A stretch of 64,000 nucleotides of DNA from Haliea alexandrii. GTDB lineage: Bacteria > Pseudomonadota > Gammaproteobacteria > Pseudomonadales > Halieaceae. The notes under the pieces are model-generated. The model was given only the letters and a program-made list of their open reading frames with translations. It made no database searches and had not been told where the DNA came from. The stretch covers positions 124,001-188,000 of the forward strand of contig NZ_RFLW01000003.1 of NCBI RefSeq assembly GCF_003719295.1, in the 5' to 3' direction. Both the position numbers and the translations under genes were made by a program. Positions within the stretch are counted from its first letter, which is position 1. Every line of letters begins with the position of its first letter. Positions 26,566 through 36,573 of this stretch are shown here, in pieces.

Positions 26566-28164
26566 TCAGCCGAACTGGTTCATGGTGTTGTCCTTGCCGC
26601 CTGCCTTGAGCGCAGCTTCACCGGCAAAATACTCCTTGTGGTCGTCGCCCATGTTGGAGCCGGCCATGTCCTGGTGCTTGACGCAGGCAATACCCTGACG
26701 GATTTCCTTGCGCTGCACACCCTGCACGTAGGCCAGCATGCCCTCTTCGCCGAAGTATCCCTTGGCCAGGTTGTCGGTAGACAGCGCCGCCGTGTGATAG
26801 GTGGGCAGCGTGATGAGATGGTGGAAGATGCCCGCTTCGCGCGCCGCGTCCGCCTGGAAAGTCTGGATACGGCGATCCGCTTCCTGGCCCAGGTCGGTGG
26901 CGTCGTATTCCGCGCTCATCAGTTTGTCGCGCTCGTAAGCCGACACGTCCTTGCCCTCGGCACTCCAGGCATCGAACACCTGCTGGCGGAAGTTCAGCGT
27001 CCAGTTGAAGGACGGTGAGTTGTTGTACACCAGCTTGGCGTTGGGGATGACCTGGCGGATCTGGTCCACCATGGCACCGATCTGGCCCACGTGCGGCTTT
27101 TCGGTCTCGATCCAGAGCAGGTCGGCACCACTCTGCAGGCTGGTGATGCAGTCGAGCACGCAGCGTGCTTCGCCGGTGCCGTCCTTGAAACGGTACAGGC
27201 CATTGGGCAGGCGTACCGGACGTACCAGCTTGCCATCCTGCTTGATGATGACGTCGCCTTCACGCACGTCTTCGGCACTTTCTACAACGTCCGTTTGCAG
27301 GAAGGCGTTGTACTTGTGTGCGAGGTCGCCCGGGTCGCGAGACACAGGGATTTTCTGCGTGAGGCCAGCACCCAGTGAGTCGGTGCGAGCCACGATGACA
27401 CCGTCGTCGACACCCAGTTCGAGGAAGGCATAACGCACGGCGTTGATCTTGGCCAGAAAGTCCTCGTGCGGCACCGTCACCTTGCCGTCCTGGTGTCCAC
27501 ACTGCTTGGCATCGGACACCTGGTTTTCGATCTGGATGGCACAGGCACCCGCCTCAATCATCCGCTTGGCCAGCAGGTAGGTGGCCTCTTCGTTACCGAA
27601 GCCCGCGTCGATGTCGGCAATGATCGGCACCACGTGTGTTTCGTAGTTGTCGATGGCCTGGACCAGCGCCTTTTCCCGCACCTCGTCACCGGCGGCACGC
27701 GCCGCGTCGAGGTCGTGGTAGAGGTGACCGAGTTCACGCGCATCTGCCTGGCGCAGGAAGGTGTAGAGCTCTTCAATCAGCGCCGGCACAGACGTTTTCT
27801 CGTGCATCGACTGGTCGGGCAGCGGGCCGAACTCACTGCGCAGCGCGGCAATCATCCAGCCGGACAGGTACAGGTAGCGCTTGTTAGTGGTGCCGTGGTG
27901 CTTCTTGATGGCAATCAGCTTCTGCTGACCGATAAACCCATGCCAGCACCCCAGCGACTGCGTGTACTGGCTGCTGTCAGCATCGTATTCGGCCATGTCG
28001 CGGCGCATGATGCCCGCGGTGTAGCGCGCAATGTCCAGACCGGTGCGGAAGCGGTTCTGGTGCTTCATGCGCGCGGCGTATTCGGGGTGGATATTGTCCC
28101 AGGTGCCGCCCTGCGCAGCGCGCAGTGCAGCGAAGGATTCGACGTCTTTCAGGTAGTCTGACAT
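26566..28164 (-). CDS. aceA: isocitrate lyase
   Basis: Glyoxylate-shunt enzyme, isocitrate to glyoxylate plus succinate, needed for growth on acetate, fatty acids and other C2-yielding substrates. The 532-residue length puts it in the long Pseudomonas-type subclass. The catalytic loop is KQCGH (in AKQCGHQDGKV). ADIDAGFGNEEATYLLAKRM is the Mg-binding region, and NNSPSFNWTLNF is conserved. No malate synthase gene is near. The ATG has AGAGG upstream. The leader region is strikingly AT-rich. Confidence 0.97.
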   Translation of the reverse strand: MSDYLKDVESFAALRAAQGGTWDNIHPEYAARMKHQNRFRTGLDIARYTAGIMRRDMAEYDADSSQYTQSLGCWHGFIGQQKLIAIKKHHGTTNKRYLYLSGWMIAALRSEFGPLPDQSMHEKTSVPALIEELYTFLRQADARELGHLYHDLDAARAAGDEVREKALVQAIDNYETHVVPIIADIDAGFGNEEATYLLAKRMIEAGACAIQIENQVSDAKQCGHQDGKVTVPHEDFLAKINAVRYAFLELGVDDGVIVARTDSLGAGLTQKIPVSRDPGDLAHKYNAFLQTDVVESAEDVREGDVIIKQDGKLVRPVRLPNGLYRFKDGTGEARCVLDCITSLQSGADLLWIETEKPHVGQIGAMVDQIRQVIPNAKLVYNNSPSFNWTLNFRQQVFDAWSAEGKDVSAYERDKLMSAEYDATDLGQEADRRIQTFQADAAREAGIFHHLITLPTYHTAALSTDNLAKGYFGEEGMLAYVQGVQRKEIRQGIACVKHQDMAGSNMGDDHKEYFAGEAALKAGGKDNTMNQFG

Positions 28165-28203
28165 GGCTGGCCTCTGTCTTGCGAAGTGGGTATGCAGCGC
28201 ATC

Positions 28204-28265
28204 TTAGCCATCAGTGGTCCATAATTGAAATAAATAGAAAGTATTTTTACTATTCATTCTATGAA
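28204..28265. promoter_or_regulatory. AT-rich region upstream of aceA
   Basis: Within GC-rich surroundings this stretch is mostly A and T and contains an imperfect palindrome with ATAGAA (28234-28239) and TTCTAT (28257-28262) arms around AGTA-TTTT-TACT. It probably holds the aceA promoter and an operator, but no clear -35/-10 pair can be chosen. Confidence 0.4.
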
Positions 28266-28282
28266 TCAGGTGCGCGCCGTGA

Positions 28283-29398
28283 TCACAGCTCCCAGCGGTT
28301 GCGACGCAGCCAGACACAGCCCCACAGCAGCAAGCCGGCAACCAGCAGGCCCGCGACCACGGCGAGGAACCCGCTGCCCTGCCAGGGCAGACCTTGCAGG
28401 AAAAAGCCGCCACTGGCACCCTGCGGCGCCAACGCGGGGATACGCGCCCAGAGCGCATCAACCAAGAACTGCGACCCCAGCAGGACTGCTTCCAGCAGGG
28501 CCAGCACCACCAGAGGCGTTGCGGCGAGCAGCGCGGGCGAACGGCGCGCCCCGGCGGAGGCGAGCATGATCCAGGCATAGAGCGGCAGCGCCCAGAGCGC
28601 GCTGGCCAGCCAGCCGAGCACCTGATCCAGCAACACGCGACCTATCTGCACATTCGCCAGCACCACGCCCAGTGCATCCACCTGTATCCGGGAGGACAGC
28701 ACCAGCGCCACCAGCAACATGGCCCACTGCGTCAGCACGGACGCCGCAATGAAGAAGGCCGGCGCCACCAGCAATGCCACCGCAAGCTTGGCCAGCACCT
28801 CCTCCCAGGCCGATACCGGCATCGATTTCCAGAACAGGATACTGCGGTCCTTGCGATCGATATACAGGCAACCCTGCAGGTAGTTCACGCTCACCAGCAG
28901 CAACACCAGCAACATGATCGCGTGCACGCCGTAGAGCAGCGGGTGCAGGCTGGTTATCGGGTCGGCGGGTGAATCCGTTGCATCATCTGGCCCATCAGCG
29001 GGGACGGTCGGGTTGAAGTGCCAGTCAGAGGAAAACTGCCAGAAGTGCTCGTCCGCCAGCTCCGGTGCCGGCGTGACTTGAAAGTCCTGGCGCAGCGGTT
29101 CAGCGCCGGCCGGATTGACATCTGTGCTGCGCGTGATGATTTCCGTGACGCGATTGCCGTCTTCATCGATAGATACCTGCACATTCAGGTTCAACCCGTC
29201 TTCATCCGGCGCCTGGGTGATGGCATCGAGCACCACCTCGCCGAGATAACTGAACTGGTTGGCGACAAACAGGCCCGCCAACATCAGCAACGAGAGCAGT
29301 ACCGCGGTCGCCAGCGGCGTCCAGACCAGTGAGACACGGTACTCGCGCAGTTCGCGCTGCACCAGTGAGAACCAGCGTTGGCTTTTGCTATCAGTCAT
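28283..29398 (-). CDS. ABC-2-type transporter permease
   Basis: 371 residues. One transmembrane helix lies at about 26-46, then an extracytoplasmic loop of about 120 residues rich in Asp/Pro, then five or six helices to the C-terminus (about 165-365). This matches ABC-2 permeases with an extruded loop between helices 1 and 2. The ATG at 29398 sits eight bases after GAGGA and overlaps the end of the ATPase gene. Last gene of the GIN-protein/GntR/ABC operon. The substrate is unknown. Confidence 0.85.
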   Translation of the reverse strand: MTDSKSQRWFSLVQRELREYRVSLVWTPLATAVLLSLLMLAGLFVANQFSYLGEVVLDAITQAPDEDGLNLNVQVSIDEDGNRVTEIITRSTDVNPAGAEPLRQDFQVTPAPELADEHFWQFSSDWHFNPTVPADGPDDATDSPADPITSLHPLLYGVHAIMLLVLLLVSVNYLQGCLYIDRKDRSILFWKSMPVSAWEEVLAKLAVALLVAPAFFIAASVLTQWAMLLVALVLSSRIQVDALGVVLANVQIGRVLLDQVLGWLASALWALPLYAWIMLASAGARRSPALLAATPLVVLALLEAVLLGSQFLVDALWARIPALAPQGASGGFFLQGLPWQGSGFLAVVAGLLVAGLLLWGCVWLRRNRWEL

Positions 29399-30254
29399 GC
29401 GCATTGTCCTCAGCCACCTTCGCCACAAACAGATCCGCCAGCGCCGGCGTGCGCAAGTCACCCAGCGGCGCGAGCAACTCCTTGTTCACATCCTCGTAAA
29501 TAAGCGCCTTGCCCCCGAGCAAAGGCCGCTGGCCCAGGTGCGGGATACCGGCCGCGCGGGTGGCAGCCTCGCCGACAGCACGCAGTTCGACGTAACGTTC
29601 TTCCACCGCCAGCATGGAGTCACAGAGCAGCGTGCGCCCACGGTTCATGAACATGACGTGGGTAAGAATATTCTCCACCTCTTCCACCTGATGGGTAGAG
29701 ATGATGATGGTGCGCTCCTCGTCGAAGTAATCATTCAGTAGCTGTTCGAAAAACTGCTTGCGGAACAGGATATCGAGGCCCAGCGTGGGTTCGTCGAGAA
29801 TCAGCAACCGCGCATCGATTGCCATGACCAGCGCGAGATGCAGCTGCACAGTCATGCCCTTCGAAAGCTCACCGATGCGCCGCCGCAGACCCACCTCGGT
29901 AGCGGCCAACAGGTGTACCGCGTGCGCCCGGTTGAAGCGGGGGTGAACACCGGCCGTATAATCCAGCAATTCATCCACCCGCATCCAGCGCGGCAGGACG
30001 GCGGTATCGGCAATAAAACAGGCTTCCTGCATCAGCCGCGCATGGTCTCGCCGCGGGTCAACACCCAGTATCGTCAGCTCGCCCTTGCAGTGGGTGAGCC
30101 CGAGCAGCGAGCGCAGCAGCGTCGTTTTCCCCGCGCCGTTCGGCCCGATCAGGCCGAGCACAGAACCCGCTTCCAACTGCAGGTCAACCCCGGCGACCGC
30201 CTGCTGGTGACCAAACCGGCGCTGCAGCCCCCGCGCCTCTACAACACTTGTCAT
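29391..30254 (-). CDS. ABC transporter ATP-binding protein
   Basis: 287 residues with Walker A GPNGAGKTT, the Q-loop region, an altered signature LSKGM, Walker B LLILDEPT and the H-loop STHQ. The C-terminal 70 residues are an extension beyond the nucleotide-binding domain. It pairs with the permease downstream. The ATG overlaps the GntR stop as ATGA. ATPases of this kind linked to YtrA-type GntR regulators often export antimicrobials or respond to envelope stress. Confidence 0.92.
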   Translation of the reverse strand: MTSVVEARGLQRRFGHQQAVAGVDLQLEAGSVLGLIGPNGAGKTTLLRSLLGLTHCKGELTILGVDPRRDHARLMQEACFIADTAVLPRWMRVDELLDYTAGVHPRFNRAHAVHLLAATEVGLRRRIGELSKGMTVQLHLALVMAIDARLLILDEPTLGLDILFRKQFFEQLLNDYFDEERTIIISTHQVEEVENILTHVMFMNRGRTLLCDSMLAVEERYVELRAVGEAATRAAGIPHLGQRPLLGGKALIYEDVNKELLAPLGDLRTPALADLFVAKVAEDNAHD

Positions 30255-30616
30255 TTCCCCTCTCCCTCTTGCAGCAGGCGCGTGGCCACCTGCTGGATAT
30301 CCAGGCCCAGGTTGCGCACCCGCTCGGCAAACGCCGGCAACTCCCTGGCAAAAAAGCGTGCCTGCTCATCGGCAGTCAGTGCCGAGCGGGCACCGACGGT
30401 AACGTACATCCCCAACCCGCGGCGCTTCTCCAGCAGGCCCGTTTCCACCAGTTCCTGGTAGGCCTTGGCCACCGTGAGGTGGTTAATGCGGTAGTCGCTT
30501 GCCACCTGGCGCACCGAAGGCACCGCGTCACCCTCCGCAAAAGAGCCGTCCATGATCCGCTCCACAACGAGGTCGCGCAGTTGTCGATAGATGGGCTGCT
30601 CGTCGTGCCACTGCAC
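30251..30616 (-). CDS. GntR-family (YtrA-type) transcriptional regulator
   Basis: 121 residues: a GntR winged helix (about 8-75) with QPIYRQLRDLVVERIMDGSF and VPSVRQVASDYRINHLTVAK, followed by a short C-terminal helical dimer region of about 45 residues and no large effector domain, the YtrA subfamily layout. The start is GTG at 30616 with CAGGA upstream and lies just after the previous stop; TTG at 30649 is inside the previous gene. It probably binds the perfect palindrome at 31511-31534 and represses its own operon. Confidence 0.88.
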   Translation of the reverse strand: MQWHDEQPIYRQLRDLVVERIMDGSFAEGDAVPSVRQVASDYRINHLTVAKAYQELVETGLLEKRRGLGMYVTVGARSALTADEQARFFARELPAFAERVRNLGLDIQQVATRLLQEGEGK

Positions 30617-30620
30617 CGGC

Positions 30621-31490
30621 TTATTCCTGCTGTAGCTGGCCGGAGCCAATCACGTTCTGGTCAATGTCTGGCTCACCGGCATAGGTGATGTCGCCGCTGC
30701 CCATGATGGTGGCCTGGAGCCGCGAGCTGGGCCCCAGCCGCACGCCGCCGGAGCCGATCACAGTGACATACGCCTCACCAATGTCCAGCCCGGAGAAATC
30801 GACATCGCCGGAGCCCACCACGGTGACAGATACCTCCGCGGTTCGGCCTTCACCGGCTGCGGCAATATCGCCCGCCCCGTTGACCACGGCTTCGAGTGAT
30901 TCGGTTTGCAGGGGCCCGAGTTGAATGTCGCCTGCACCGGATAGCCGCAACTGCAGTTGCGGCACTGAGAGCTCAGCCACCTGCACATCGCCGGCCCCGC
31001 GCATGTCTATGCGCGCTTTGTCAGCGCGCAGGGCAAAGAGATGAGCGTCCCCCGTGCCATCCATGCGCAATGTAAAGGTAGCAACCTCCAGCGGACGTAC
31101 AAAGACATCACCAGACCCGGCAATCAGCACTGATTCCAGCGTCGGCAGGGTCAGTTTGAAGGCGACTCCACCGGCGGCCTGCGTACTGCCCGCCGGTGTG
31201 CCCAGCACCAGCGTTTGACCGCGCACATGAAAGGGCTCGGGGCTCAAGCTGGCAGGGCTACCCCGCAACAACAACTCGGCGCTGGCACCCTGGCTGATCT
31301 CCACGTCGACCGCACCCTGTACTTCCACGTTGCGGACATCGAACCCGGTGACCCGCAGCACGTCCGGACTCTCCCCGGCACTGACCACCGCCGATACGAG
31401 CAGCAGACAGAGGCCAAATGCCGTGCTACGCCCAAACAAAGCGGTGAACGTGGGCAGCCGGGGATGGCGAACAGGGTTCAGAGTGAGCAT
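30621..31490 (-). CDS. GIN-domain (DUF2807) secreted or envelope protein
   Basis: 289 residues. An N-terminal signal or anchor (about 22-38, ending SAG) is followed by a right-handed beta-helix-like DUF2807/GIN domain with recurring GSGD/GAGD turns: VLIAGSGDVFV, MRGAGDVQV, LSGAGDIQLG, VNGAGDIAA, VVGSGDVDFS, IMGSGDITY. The repeat spacing of 17-25 residues fits helix coils. It is the first gene of an operon with GntR and ABC genes, so it may sense or buffer an extracytoplasmic ligand for the transporter. The ATG has GAGGCG upstream. Confidence 0.8.
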   Translation of the reverse strand: MLTLNPVRHPRLPTFTALFGRSTAFGLCLLLVSAVVSAGESPDVLRVTGFDVRNVEVQGAVDVEISQGASAELLLRGSPASLSPEPFHVRGQTLVLGTPAGSTQAAGGVAFKLTLPTLESVLIAGSGDVFVRPLEVATFTLRMDGTGDAHLFALRADKARIDMRGAGDVQVAELSVPQLQLRLSGAGDIQLGPLQTESLEAVVNGAGDIAAAGEGRTAEVSVTVVGSGDVDFSGLDIGEAYVTVIGSGGVRLGPSSRLQATIMGSGDITYAGEPDIDQNVIGSGQLQQE

Positions 31491-31510
31491 GGCTTTCGCC
31501 TCATTGCTAT

Positions 31511-31534
31511 AGTGTTATACATAACTATAACACT
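31511..31534. promoter_or_regulatory. operator palindrome of the GIN/GntR/ABC operon
   Basis: AGTGTTATA and TATAACACT, a perfect 9-base inverted repeat with a 6-base spacer, overlapping the -10 of the operon promoter. YtrA-type regulators bind such AT-rich inverted repeats, so this is the probable autorepression site. Confidence 0.75.
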
Positions 31535-31551
31535 TAAATTGGAATGCGCAA
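31524..31551 (-). promoter_or_regulatory. promoter of the GIN/GntR/ABC operon
   Basis: Minus strand TTGCGC (31546-31551), 16-base spacer, TATAGT (31524-31529). The -10 is inside the palindromic operator. Confidence 0.55.
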
Positions 31552-31587
31552 GCACTGCAATGCGAGGAGCGCACCCCCAAACGGGGC

Positions 31588-31965
31588 TCAGCCGGGCTCA
31601 AGCCCCTGCTGCATATTGCCGGCGATTGCCGTTGCCACGCGCTTGGCGCGCTGCGCACGGGGCCCTGCGTAACCGGCATCCACAGTGGCAATAAACAACG
31701 CCAGCCAGCGCTGGAAGTCATTGGCCTGTAGCGGTTGCCTGGCGTGCAGGCGGCGGTGAATGGCCATGGTGTGGCGGCGATAGCGCTGCTCGCCGAGCAG
31801 CAGCTTGCACCAGTAGTCCTTGATGTGCGGCAAGTGCACGTCGAGGTCAATCTGCGCCACGTCGAGGAAAATGGGGGCAAGCCGGGGATCGGCAAGTACC
31901 CGGGCATAGAACTGGTCGACAAACCCTTCTATGGTCGCGCGATTGTCCAGATCCGGTTTACCCAT
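31588..31965 (-). CDS. group III truncated haemoglobin
   Basis: 125-residue 2-on-2 globin with the group III features FVDQFYARVLADPRLAPIF, HLPHIKDYWCKLLLGE and RHTMAIHRRLHARQPL; the last contains the proximal haem His. The Tyr of FYARV is at the B10 position. Function in group III globins (microaerobic metabolism or reactive nitrogen detoxification) is not settled. It ends the der-bamB-side block, 10 bases after der, so it may be co-transcribed. Confidence 0.9.
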   Translation of the reverse strand: MGKPDLDNRATIEGFVDQFYARVLADPRLAPIFLDVAQIDLDVHLPHIKDYWCKLLLGEQRYRRHTMAIHRRLHARQPLQANDFQRWLALFIATVDAGYAGPRAQRAKRVATAIAGNMQQGLEPG

Positions 31966-31975
31966 GGTATCCGCG

Positions 31976-33394
31976 TCAGCGTTTTTTCTTCTTCTCGTTC
32001 TTTTTCACGTGGGCCATCAGGCGACGCTTGCGCTGCACCTGACGCTGCGTGAGCTGGTTGCGCTTGTCCGCGAACGGGTTGTCACCGGTACGGAATTCTA
32101 TGCGCACGGGCGTGCCGCTCAGCTTGAGCTCGCGACGAAACACCTTTTCCAGGTAGCGCTGGTAGCTGTTGGGCACACTACCGGTCTGGTTGCCGTGTAT
32201 GACGATCAGGGGAGGATTCTGCCCACCCGGGTGCGCGTAACGCAGCTTGATGCGACGGCCGTTCACCATGGGTGGCGCATGATCAAACACGGCCCCTTCG
32301 AGAATGCGTGTCAGCTGGTTGGTGTTCAGCTTGCGCGTGGCCGAGCTGTGCGCACCGAGGATAGACTTGTACAGGTGCCCCACCCCCGTGCCGTGCAGCG
32401 CGGAAATGAAATGGGTATCGGCGTAGTCGGCAAATATCAGCCGCCGGCTGAGCTCATTGCGAATCCAGTCCCGTTGGTGGGTTTCGATACCGTCCCACTT
32501 GTTCACGGTCAAGACCAGGCCGCGGCCCGCCTCGATACAGTGACCGAGCAGGTGCAGGTCCTGATCGACAATGCCCTCGTGCGCGTCCATCACCAGCAAC
32601 ACCACGTGCGCGTCATCAATGGCCTTGAGGGTTTTGACGATGGAGAACTTTTCTACCGTCTCACGCACATTCTTGCGCCGCCGCACGCCGGCCGTGTCAA
32701 TCAGCGTGTAGCGCTGACCATCGCGTTCGTAATCGATATACACACTGTCGCGCGTGGTACCCGGCTGGTCGTAAACGACCACGCGCTCTTCCCCCAGTAA
32801 GCGATTGACCAGTGTCGACTTGCCCACATTGGGCCGCCCGACAATGGCGACACGAATGCTGTCGCGACGATCCACCTCGGCCGCGTCTTCTTCAGTATCC
32901 TCCGGGAACGTGGCGAGCACGTCATCGATCATCTGGCGCACACCGCGGCCATGGGACGCCGCAATGCCATGCAGTTGCTCTACACCCAGGGCGTAGAAGT
33001 CACCCAGCACCACATCTTCATTGAGACCGTCGATCTTGTTGACGATAACGTGGAAGGCCTTGTTGCGTTGGCGCAGGTGGCGGGCCAGCGCCTGGTCCGC
33101 CGGGTTCAGGCCCTCCCGGGCATCAACCAGGAACAACACCGCGTCGGCTTCCTCAATGGCCAGCAGTGACTGCCCGGCCATTTGCGCCTCGATGCCCATT
33201 TCGTCACCGCTGATACCCCCGGTGTCGATGACCATGAAGGGCCGCGAGCCAATGCGTGCCTCACCGTATTTACGATCCCGTGTGAGCCCGGCAAGGTCGG
33301 CGACCAGCGCATCGCGGCTGCGGGTGAGCTGGTTGAACAGGGTCGACTTGCCCACATTGGGGCGGCCGACCAGGGCGATTACGGGAATCATCAT
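31976..33394 (-). CDS. der: Der (EngA) ribosome-assembly GTPase
   Basis: Essential tandem-GTPase for 50S assembly. Two G domains, each with GRPNVGKST (about residues 9-17 and 184-193), followed by the KH-like domain and a Lys-rich C-terminus. The 472-residue length is usual. Two adjacent ATG codons are possible starts, of which the first is listed. It lies downstream of bamB as in Pseudomonas and E. coli. Confidence 0.97.
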   Translation of the reverse strand: MMIPVIALVGRPNVGKSTLFNQLTRSRDALVADLAGLTRDRKYGEARIGSRPFMVIDTGGISGDEMGIEAQMAGQSLLAIEEADAVLFLVDAREGLNPADQALARHLRQRNKAFHVIVNKIDGLNEDVVLGDFYALGVEQLHGIAASHGRGVRQMIDDVLATFPEDTEEDAAEVDRRDSIRVAIVGRPNVGKSTLVNRLLGEERVVVYDQPGTTRDSVYIDYERDGQRYTLIDTAGVRRRKNVRETVEKFSIVKTLKAIDDAHVVLLVMDAHEGIVDQDLHLLGHCIEAGRGLVLTVNKWDGIETHQRDWIRNELSRRLIFADYADTHFISALHGTGVGHLYKSILGAHSSATRKLNTNQLTRILEGAVFDHAPPMVNGRRIKLRYAHPGGQNPPLIVIHGNQTGSVPNSYQRYLEKVFRRELKLSGTPVRIEFRTGDNPFADKRNQLTQRQVQRKRRLMAHVKKNEKKKKR

Positions 33395-33396
33395 TG

Positions 33397-34581
33397 TTAC
33401 CTGGAGGTGGAGCTGAGTTCGTAGGCTTGCAGATCGCCGCTGTTACCGAACACGTAGAGCACGTTGCCGTCACTCAGCATGTCGGCGCGCACGCCATCGC
33501 TGTCGGGCCGGAAGCGGCCGACAAAACTGCCATCCACCTGGGACAGTAGGTGCACGTAGCCTTCGAAGTCCGCCACGGCCAGGTAACTGCTCACCGGCAC
33601 TGGCCGGCCGAGCCCGCGCCAGCCCAGCGCTTCCTGGGTCCAGCGCTGGCCCTGGCCGGTGCGCAGGAAGGCTATGACCGTGCCGTCTTCATCCGAGGCG
33701 TAGACGTTGCCGAAGCCCTGTGAAACACCGGACACCGAAGACACCGGACGCTCCCAGAGCTTGCGCCCCGTGTTGATGTCGATGGACACCACGAAGCCCT
33801 GGTAACTGGAGGCAAACAGCTCGTTGCCGACCAGCGCCATGCTGCCGTCCACATCGACAATACGCTCAATCTCCGAACGACCCTGAGGAATGGCCACCCG
33901 GGCCTCCCACTCCACCGCACCAGTGGCCGCCTCGAAGCCGACTACGCGGCCATTGGAGAAACCGGCGATAACGCGGTTACCCTGCAGAATGGGCGTGCTG
34001 GTGCCGCGGATGGTCAGCACCGGCATGTTGCTGTCATAGGTCCACAGCCGCTCGCCGGTGGCGAAGTCCAGGCCGTGCAGCTTGCCGTCGTAGGTCTGGG
34101 CGACGACCACTTTGCCGTTGCCCTGCGGCGGAGCCAACACTTCGCCGGTTACCGCTGCGCGCCAGACCAGGTCACCGCTGCTGGCGTCGAGACGAATGAC
34201 AAAGCCATCGCTGGCCCCGAGGAACAGACTGTTTTCGTACAGACCCACACCACCGGAAATCGGCAGCTCCAAATCCGCGTCCCACAGGCGCCGACCGTTG
34301 GCAACGTCCAGCGCCTTGACTTCACCGTCGGCGGATGCGGCATAGATGCGCCCGTCACCGATCACCGGCTCAATCCGGTACAAGCCGTCGCCCTGTCCAT
34401 CACCCACCCCGGTAGACCAGAGCCGCTTGGCTTTCACCGTTTGCTCGAACTTTTCCAGCTCCACGGGCTGGCGTGGATCCTCGTCATCATCGATTTCGAA
34501 CCAGCCCTTGATGGTGCTGCAGCCGCCCAGCGCCAGTAAACAGAGCAGCAGGACACTGCAGCGTGTTGCGGCAACCCTCAT
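33397..34581 (-). CDS. bamB: BamB outer-membrane assembly lipoprotein
   Basis: Beta-propeller lipoprotein of the BAM complex. The signal ends in the lipobox LALGGC (Cys about residue 21). The 394-residue protein has PQQ-like blade repeats (for example [20 protein letters not shown] and [20 protein letters not shown]). The ATG overlaps the yfgM stop (ATGA). Confidence 0.96.
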   Translation of the reverse strand: MRVAATRCSVLLLCLLALGGCSTIKGWFEIDDDEDPRQPVELEKFEQTVKAKRLWSTGVGDGQGDGLYRIEPVIGDGRIYAASADGEVKALDVANGRRLWDADLELPISGGVGLYENSLFLGASDGFVIRLDASSGDLVWRAAVTGEVLAPPQGNGKVVVAQTYDGKLHGLDFATGERLWTYDSNMPVLTIRGTSTPILQGNRVIAGFSNGRVVGFEAATGAVEWEARVAIPQGRSEIERIVDVDGSMALVGNELFASSYQGFVVSIDINTGRKLWERPVSSVSGVSQGFGNVYASDEDGTVIAFLRTGQGQRWTQEALGWRGLGRPVPVSSYLAVADFEGYVHLLSQVDGSFVGRFRPDSDGVRADMLSDGNVLYVFGNSGDLQAYELSSTSR

Positions 34582-35252
34582 GCGTCATCCCCTGCGGTTG
34601 CGGCGGCCAGGCTTTGCAGCTTGGCGGCCAGGGTTTCCAGGTTGAGCTGCGCGGGATAGGTCTGTACCAGTGCCTGCGCTTCGCGGTAGGCGGCGAGCGC
34701 TTCTTCCGCACGCCCGGCCCCGGCAAGCACATCACCCCGCGCCATAGCGGCAGCGGCCTGGTACTTGCCCATTGCTTCCGGCGCCAGCAGTGCCAGCGCC
34801 TGCTCCACATTGCCCTGCGCGGCAACCACCCGGGCCAGACGCAGCTGCGCGACCAGCGCGGTTTCACTGCCACCGTCAGCCTTGCCCAACACCCAGCGCA
34901 AATCCGCTTCGGCAGTCTCAAGATCCTCGGCGATCACCGCGACACGCGCCTGGTGCAGCGCCGCAAACTGGGCATAGCTGGTGCCGGCGAAGTCCCTGCG
35001 CAGCTGCGTGGCCAGCTGCGACACCGGTGCGGCCGTTGCCGCACCCTCCTGTGCCCGCGCGGCAGCCTCCAGCATTTGCTGATACAGGTCCGATGCACTC
35101 GCCGTACGCTGCGCATCGTAACGCTGCCAGCCCTGCCAGGCGAAGGTCCCCGCCAACACCAGCACAATGGCGACCAGGGTGGAGCGGCCGTTCTCGTCCC
35201 ACCAGCGCCGCAGTGCTTCTACCTGTTCTTCTTCTGTACGATATTGTTCCAC
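34578..35252 (-). CDS. yfgM: YfgM-like TPR protein, SecYEG ancillary subunit
   Basis: 224 residues with a short cytoplasmic N-terminus (EEEQVEALRRWWDENGRS), one membrane anchor (about 25-45) and a periplasmic TPR-like helical domain. In E. coli YfgM associates with PpiD and the SecYEG translocon. The order hisS-yfgM-bamB-der is conserved in Gammaproteobacteria. ATG start. Confidence 0.92.
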   Translation of the reverse strand: MEQYRTEEEQVEALRRWWDENGRSTLVAIVLVLAGTFAWQGWQRYDAQRTASASDLYQQMLEAAARAQEGAATAAPVSQLATQLRRDFAGTSYAQFAALHQARVAVIAEDLETAEADLRWVLGKADGGSETALVAQLRLARVVAAQGNVEQALALLAPEAMGKYQAAAAMARGDVLAGAGRAEEALAAYREAQALVQTYPAQLNLETLAAKLQSLAAATAGDDA

Positions 35253-35255
35253 GAT

Positions 35256-36554
35256 CTAGCTTCCTTCGGTTGTGGTGTCGGGGGTACGACTGCGCAAGAG
35301 GAACGCGGCCACATCTGCCAGGGGCAGCGTCGCCTGCGCTTCGCCCTGCTCGCGCAGCGGCTTGACGGTGACCGTGGCAGCAGCCACTTCATCGTCGCCC
35401 CAGATCAGCGCCCAGCGGGCACCGCTCTTGTCGGCTTTTTTCAGTTGGCTGCGGAAACTGCCGCCACCGGTATGCTGCACGATGCGCAGCCCGGGCAACG
35501 CGCTGCGCAGGCTCTCGAGTGCAGCAAACGCCGCAATCTCTGCGCGTCCCCCGGAGTTGACAACGTACACGTCGGCCGCAGGCAGGGCTGCCGGCAACGC
35601 CTCCAGGGCTTCCAGCAGCAGCACCAGACGCTCTTTGCCCATGGCAAAGCCGATGCCCGGCACGGGCTTGCCACCCAGTTGCTGCACCAGTCCATCGTAG
35701 CGACCGCCGGCACACACGGTGCCCTGCGCACCCAGCCTGTCGGTCACCCATTCGAACACTGTCTTGTTGTAGTAGTCCAGCCCGCGCACCAGCGAAGGAT
35801 TGACGACATAGGAGACAGACGCCGCATCCAGAAGTTCGCACACGCGGGCGAAATCTGCCTTCGATTCACCGTCCAGGTAGTCCGTAAGTACCGGAGCCTG
35901 CTGCAGCAGGGCGCGGGTACCCGGGTGCTTGCTATCCAGAATACGCAGCGGGTTGGTCAACAGCCTGCGCTGGCTGTCCTCATCCAGGTCCGCCTGATGC
36001 TCGGACAGATAACTCACCAGCGCCGCGCGAAACGCCTGGCGATCGGCACTGCTGCCGATGGAGTTCAGCTGCAACTCCACGTGCTCATCAATGCCCAGGG
36101 CACGCCAGAGGCGCGCGGTCATAAGAATCAGCTCGGCGTCGATGTCCGGTGTGGGCACACCAAACACCTCCGCGCCAATCTGGTGGAACTGCCGCTGGCG
36201 CCCCTTTTGCGGCCGCTCGTACCGAAACATGGGGCCGCTGTACCAGAGCCGCTGGACCGTGCCCAAGAGGCTGTTCTGGATGGCCGCGCGCACACAGCCC
36301 GCAGTGCCCTCTGGCCGCAGAGTGAGGCTTTCACCATTGCGGTCGTCGAAGCTGTACATTTCCTTCTCGACGATGTCCGTCACTTCGCCGATAGAGCGGC
36401 GAAACAGCGCCGTCTGCTCGACGATGGGCATACGGATTTCTCCGTAACCATAGCTCGCCAGCACCTCTGCCACGGTGCGCTCAAGATACTGCCAGCGGTC
36501 AGTTTCATCCGGGAGAATGTCGTTCATCCCCCGGATGGCTCGAATCGTTGTCAC
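35256..36554 (-). CDS. hisS: histidine-tRNA ligase
   Basis: Class II aminoacyl-tRNA synthetase of 432 residues. Motif 1 and 2 areas are present ([20 protein letters not shown], then [20 protein letters not shown]), along with the histidine-specific [16 protein letters not shown] and [13 protein letters not shown]. The start is GTG behind AGGAG. It lies between ispG and yfgM, four bases from the latter. Confidence 0.97.
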   Translation of the reverse strand: MTTIRAIRGMNDILPDETDRWQYLERTVAEVLASYGYGEIRMPIVEQTALFRRSIGEVTDIVEKEMYSFDDRNGESLTLRPEGTAGCVRAAIQNSLLGTVQRLWYSGPMFRYERPQKGRQRQFHQIGAEVFGVPTPDIDAELILMTARLWRALGIDEHVELQLNSIGSSADRQAFRAALVSYLSEHQADLDEDSQRRLLTNPLRILDSKHPGTRALLQQAPVLTDYLDGESKADFARVCELLDAASVSYVVNPSLVRGLDYYNKTVFEWVTDRLGAQGTVCAGGRYDGLVQQLGGKPVPGIGFAMGKERLVLLLEALEALPAALPAADVYVVNSGGRAEIAAFAALESLRSALPGLRIVQHTGGGSFRSQLKKADKSGARWALIWGDDEVAAATVTVKPLREQGEAQATLPLADVAAFLLRSRTPDTTTEGS

Positions 36555-36573
36555 CTGTGCTCCTGCAAATTCA

